NCBI GenBank assembly: GCA_026936335.1
Contig: JAPMXV010000034.1
Span: 124,001 to 188,000 of the forward strand
DNA from: Mantamonas sphyraenae
Lineage: Eukaryota > CRuMs > Mantamonadidae
Reading direction: 5' to 3'
Length of the DNA: 64,000 nt
In this document: in pieces, positions 60,183-64,000 of the stretch
How the letters are laid out: the number at the start of each line of letters is the position of its first letter
Numbering within the stretch: the stretch's first letter is position 1
Position numbers and translations under genes: made by a program
Notes under the pieces: model-generated
Seen by the model: the letters and a program-made list of their open reading frames with translations, nothing else
Told to the model about the DNA's origin: nothing
Database searches by the model: none

Positions 60183-62837
60183 ATGGTGGCGTGCTGACAC
60201 AAAAGAGGCTGTGTGCGCACACAGGGAATCTCGGGACTGCTGAACGCCCTGAAGCCGGCCATCACGCCGCTGGAGCTGAAGAGCCTGAGCGGGCAGACGG
60301 TGGCGGTGGATGCGTCTGTGTGGCTGCACAAGTCGACGTACGGGTGTGCGTACGAGCTGGCCATCGGCCAATGGACGGACAAGTGGGTTTGAGAGCGGGA
60401 AGCAGAGCGGGAGTGATGGTGGTTTGTTGCTGACCGGCCGCTGTGGACGCACAGGCACATCAACTACTGCATGCGGCAAGTGGGGCTGCTGCAACACTAC
60501 AAGATCCGTCCGTACATTGTGTTTGACGGCGCGACGCTGCCAGCCAAGGCCGGGACGGAGGAGGAGCGACGGAGGTAGGTGGTTCTTGGGAAATGGCGCG
60601 AAAAGCGCGCGCTGTGCGACGCTGTCAAGGGGCCGACAGGTGGGGTGGGATGAGGCAGTGGTGGCACAGAGACAGGGCGACTGACACGGCACGGGCAATT
60701 GGATGGACCCAGGTCGCGTGAAAAGTACCACCGCATGGGGATGGAGTATGTGCGGGCCGGGAACAGGGCGGAGGCGACGCGGTGTTTCCAACGCTGCGCC
60801 AACGTGGATGCACACATGGCCTACGAGTTTATCAAGCGCCTCAGGGCAGAAAACGTGCCGTTTGTGGTTGCACCGTACGAGGCAGACGCACAGCTAGCGT
60901 ACCTGGCACGCAATGGACTGGTGGACGCAGTGATCACCGAGGACTCGGACATGATTGCGTTTGGGTGCTCGCGTGTGCTGTACAAACTGGACAAGTTTGG
61001 GGCGGCGCAGGAGTTTCGCCTGAAGCGGCTGCTGCAGGTGAGCGAGCCGCTGGATTTCAGGGAGTGGGACGGAGAGATGCTGCTGACGGCGTGCATCTTG
61101 TCAGGGTGCGACTACCTGCCTTCTATGAAGGGAATGGGCTTCATCACGGCGCACCAGGCTGTGCAACGCTACCGCAACCACGAACGACTGTTTGAGAATC
61201 TGCGGATGGGTCAAAAGACGGGCACAAAGGTTGTCAAGGGCAAACTGGCGCTGACGGAGGAGTATGCGCGTAACTTTCGTGTCGCATGGCTGACGTTTCA
61301 CTACCAGCGTGTGTATGATCCACGCACGCGCACGGTGGTTCACCTGACGCCTCTTCCGGAGGGGTTGGACGAGAGTGTGCTGGACGAGGGGATTCCTGCG
61401 GGGCTGCTAGCCGGGAGCAAAGGAGGTTCGGCATCATCGTCATCGTCGTCATCGTCATCGTCATCGTCAGGGATGGATGGTATGGACACGGAGGAGATTG
61501 GAGAGCGAAGCGCAGAGAAGTGGATGGACTTTGTGGGGCCTGCGCTGCCAGAGGAGATTGCACGGGGGGTGTGCGAAGGCAAGTTGCACCCGTACACACA
61601 TGCCGACCTGGAGAAGCACAGTGTGGAGCAGCGGAGGGGACTGGGTGCAGATGGTAAAGGGCGCGGTTGGAGCAGGCGGAACAAAGCGGGCAAGAAGAAT
61701 GGGGCGTTGCCGGAGCAGAAGCAAAAGATCTCGCGATTCCTGGTGAAGCGCGTGCGCGAAGGGACGCAGAAAAAGGTGGCTGGGGAAGCAAGCGAGGCGA
61801 TGGTGGCAGTGGGCAAGGCAAAGAGCAGTGCGGGTAGGGAGGATGGAGCGCAGACACAAAAGATGGTGGAGGAGATGGAACGCAGAAATAGGCGGGAGGA
61901 ACACAAGCGGGCGACAGATGAGTTGCTAGCCATGCTGAAACGGGACATTGGAGCGTCGTCGGCGGAGAAGGGCGGGAGGAAGAGGCGGAGCGAGGAAGAG
62001 GAGTTGGAGGAGCGGATGCTGGAGCAGGCACTGAAGCGAAGTCGAGTGGAAACGAGTGCGGCTGAGTGTTTGGTGGCCAGCAGCAGCTTGGAGGAAGAGG
62101 AGGAGGGGGAGGAGAAGGAAGCCAAGGGGACGCCGAAGAAATCAAGCACAAAGCGGAAGCAGCCACGGGCCAAGAGGGGGGCAAAGACAAAGGGTGTCCT
62201 GCGCACGCCGGTGAACAACAGAAACAATCATCGGCGTGTGATCAGCCAATACTTTGCGACGCCGCCGAGCTCGACCGCGAGTGAAACACCGGACAGTGGC
62301 AGCGGTACAAGCGGAGGGACGTCAACGACGACGAGCACGAGCACGATGACGATGACGGTGACGAGTGCACGCGCGACGCTGGCACAAAAGTTTGAGGCCA
62401 TGCTGGGGCCGCGTGCGTATGCAGGCAAGAAGGACGAGGGACTAGAGCGGTCAGCAAGCGAGACGAGCAGCGCAGGGAGCTCCAGCGCGTTTGCAGCGCC
62501 GGGAAAGCAGGTGTCGGGTGGGCACGGGAGCGGGGATGGGCAGACGCCGAATGTGCGGCCGTCCTCGAATCCGGATCTGAAACCGGCGCTGCTGGACCTA
62601 AGCAAGATGGAGTACAGGCGGTCGTCGTCGGTGACATCGATTTTTAGCTCGGGTGGGCGCTCGTCGTCGATGTCGAACCGGTCGATGGATGCGTTGGACG
62701 AGTCGCGGCCGAGCGAGGAGGAGGACGCGCAAGGATCGCAGTCTCACTCGCAACGCAGTGTGAGTGAAGTGCACGCATTGATGGCGAGCAGCACTGCACG
62801 TCGTAGCAAGCAGTTTTATGGGGAAGAGGAGGTGTAG
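60183..62837 (+). CDS. EXO1: Exonuclease 1 (EXO1), XPG/FEN1-family nuclease
   Basis: Exons: 60183-60185 (ATG alone), 60225-60382, 60455-60574 and 60713-62837; 801 residues. The splice gives MGISGLLNALKPAITPLELK; the free-standing Gly after Met is a fixed feature of this family, which supports the ATG-only exon. The XPG-N part has VAVDASVWLHKSTYGCAYEL and IRPYIVFDGATLPAK; the XPG-I part has VAPYEADAQLAYLARNGLVD and AVITEDSDMIAFGC; the helix-hairpin-helix is ILSGCDYLPSMKGMGFITAH. The match to EXO1 rather than FEN1 rests on RRSREKYHRMG and on the long Ser/Lys-rich tail. EXO1 resects DNA ends and excises mismatched strands. The first intron is only 39 nt. CTGAC branch sites occur in all three introns. 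Confidence 0.9.
60186..60224 (+). other. 39-nt intron of EXO1
   Basis: GTGGCG donor, CTGACAC at 60194-60200, acceptor ACACAG. Removal joins ATG to GGA ATC TCG, giving the MGI start needed by XPG-family nucleases. It is the shortest intron seen in the window. Confidence 0.75.
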
Positions 62838-62901
62838 TGCGGCGAGGAGCACTGCACGTCGGGCAAGTGGTTTAATGGGGAAGAGGAGGTGTAGTGTGGC
62901 G
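62786..62901 (+). repeat. Imperfect tandem duplication over the EXO1 stop codon
   Basis: Two units of about 57 bp: one starting AGCACTGCACGTCG at 62792 and a second starting with the same bases at 62849. Both run through GGGGAAGAGGAGGTGTAGTG. The stop codon of EXO1 lies in the first unit, so the second is 3' UTR. The units differ by a few bases. Confidence 0.85.
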
Positions 62902-62947
62902 AGCAGCAGCAATGCAGCAGTGCGTGGATTCAACAATGTTTCATTTG

Positions 62948-64000
62948 TCATTGAGTCTCGTCGGCGTCGTCGCTCGGCTGTGTCTTTGCCTTCTTCTTGG
63001 TGGGGCGCACAAGGAGAAGGACCATGCCGCTGGAAAGCTGGGCAACGTCGTCGAGAGAGACCTCGTCTTCGTCGAGGACGTCGATAAACTGCTTCTTGCC
63101 GCGGAGGTTGAACTTGGCCGAGGCGAGGGAGAGGAGATCCCGGACAGAGTCTGGGCGTTCGTTCACACGCAGCAAGCGCTCCTTGGCCCCCTGGCCGTGG
63201 ATGCGCAGCTTAAAGTGCATCTGACCGCGACGATAGGATTCCTGTTCGCGAATAGGGTTGCGCTTGGCGGAGAACAGGGCCTTGCCGTTGACGTAGCGTG
63301 GCGTGGAAGCGGTTTCGGAGGTGGTGGACGTCTCTGGCACGTCGACGTCGACGACTTGTGCGTATTGGTCGTCGTTGCTGTACATGGATTGTGCGGTGGT
63401 CGGGGTGTGCTCGTCGTCGTGTTGCTCCTCTTCCTCCTCCTCCTCCTCCTCATCGTCATCGTCATCATCCTCGTACTCCTCCTCACGGGCAAAGTAGTCT
63501 GGGTTCTGATGGATGTAGCCTGTGCCGTAGCGCTCCTCGTATTCGCGGAGAGACTTGTTGCTGCTGAGGTTCTTGGCCTTGATCTTCCAATGGGCATCCT
63601 GGTTGAGCCTGAGGGCAACATTCTTGGGCAGAAACTGTTGTTCCTCACGCACGACGCGGTCCATCTCGCTCTCGTGGATGACCATTTGCAGAGTGCGGTC
63701 CGAGTACATCTCTTCGGCGAGATGGGTTGTGCCGTCGCTAAACATCAGCTGATGCTCCTGGTAGTTGAGGCTGGGGTTAGCCCAAATGCCTTCGTCGACA
63801 AGTTGGACGTCGGCGGCGGTGTCTGCGTCGTCGTTGTCGTACGGCTCGTGGGGCTGGGGCTGGGAGCCACTCTCGGCGGCCTCCATGGCAGCAATGGCGG
63901 CAAGGATTTCCTCTGGCACGTCTTCGCCAAAGTCTTGTTCAAAGATGTCTGCCGGTTGGTGGACATGTTGGCCGCTGGGCCCATTTCCTCTGCGCTGGGC
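62948..64000 (-). CDS. Uncharacterised acidic protein with C-terminal doublecortin/ubiquitin-like fold, 5' end outside window
   Basis: One open frame from the right edge to the stop at 62948; at least 340 residues, no start codon inside the window in the unbroken frame that can be trusted. The beginning (HQPADIFEQDFGEDVPEEIL) is acidic. A middle part (EEQQFLPKNVALRLNQDAHW, NKSLREYEERYGTGYIHQNP) looks conserved in style, followed by an Asp/Glu run (positions 63430-63480). The last 110 residues, FKLRIHGQGAKERLLRVNER through DVAQLSSGMVLLLVRP, have the strand-helix-strand plan of a ubiquitin-like or doublecortin-like domain, with KKQFIDVLDEDEVSLDD in place of the usual loop. The tail is basic and may be nuclear. 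No family name can be given. Its stop is 110 bp from the convergent EXO1 stop. Confidence 0.6.
   Translation of the reverse strand, partial: AQRRGNGPSGQHVHQPADIFEQDFGEDVPEEILAAIAAMEAAESGSQPQPHEPYDNDDADTAADVQLVDEGIWANPSLNYQEHQLMFSDGTTHLAEEMYSDRTLQMVIHESEMDRVVREEQQFLPKNVALRLNQDAHWKIKAKNLSSNKSLREYEERYGTGYIHQNPDYFAREEEYEDDDDDDEEEEEEEEEQHDDEHTPTTAQSMYSNDDQYAQVVDVDVPETSTTSETASTPRYVNGKALFSAKRNPIREQESYRRGQMHFKLRIHGQGAKERLLRVNERPDSVRDLLSLASAKFNLRGKKQFIDVLDEDEVSLDDVAQLSSGMVLLLVRPTKKKAKTQPSDDADETQ

Overview
This window is nuclear DNA of a unicellular eukaryote with a compact genome. It holds about 38 protein genes in 64 kb, on both strands, usually 30 to 300 bp apart. About two thirds are split by short GT-AG introns, mostly 40 to 200 nt, many with a conserved CTGAC(AC) branch site. 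The gene set (exosome, TFIID, Ragulator, cytoplasmic dynein, kinesin-13, EXO1, Rab prenylation, mRNA decapping, CDK) is purely eukaryotic. I see no operons, bacterial signals, transposases, rRNA or tRNA genes. The lineage cannot be fixed from sequence alone; a free-living protist is my guess.

Layout. 0-15 kb: 5' end of an ArfGAP gene (cut by the left edge), RRP41, mitochondrial thiolase, an unknown protein, a RING-H2 ligase, a NOPCHAP1-like factor, a steroid-sulfatase-type sulfatase, an M18BP1/KNL2-like SANT protein, a rhomboid protease, Rab geranylgeranyltransferase beta, an acetylornithine-deacetylase-type M20 enzyme and a dienelactone hydrolase. 15-24 kb: a 2.1-kb inverted duplication carrying two intact PP1 genes encloses a papain-family protease, TAF4 and a zinc alcohol dehydrogenase; a Frizzled-like cysteine-rich surface protein follows. 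24-35 kb: a very large pseudokinase plus C2-like protein, convergent with and overlapping EDC4. 35-47.5 kb: RPL32, an unknown protein, DENND6, a POT peptide transporter, a SAM-containing kinesin-13 and a CDK1/2-type kinase. 47.5-55.4 kb: a 1.24-kb direct duplication carrying RPL29 and a long polypyrimidine promoter region flanks an adenylyl-cyclase-like membrane protein and TMEM50. 55.4-64 kb: an RBR ligase, a PH protein, dynein light intermediate chain, LAMTOR4, EXO1 and a partial unknown protein at the right edge.

The genes do not form one pathway; most are housekeeping. The main oddities are: five genes whose start codon alone forms the first coding exon (ATG directly followed by an intron); two gene-sized near-identical duplications, one of which appears to supply the stop codon of its neighbour; a pseudokinase and a cyclase that have lost catalytic residues; and five single-repeat-unit frame breaks in otherwise good genes, which look like consensus errors at short repeats. 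Exon joins were checked by codon phase by hand; no search or alignment program was used, so family names rest on recognised motifs.
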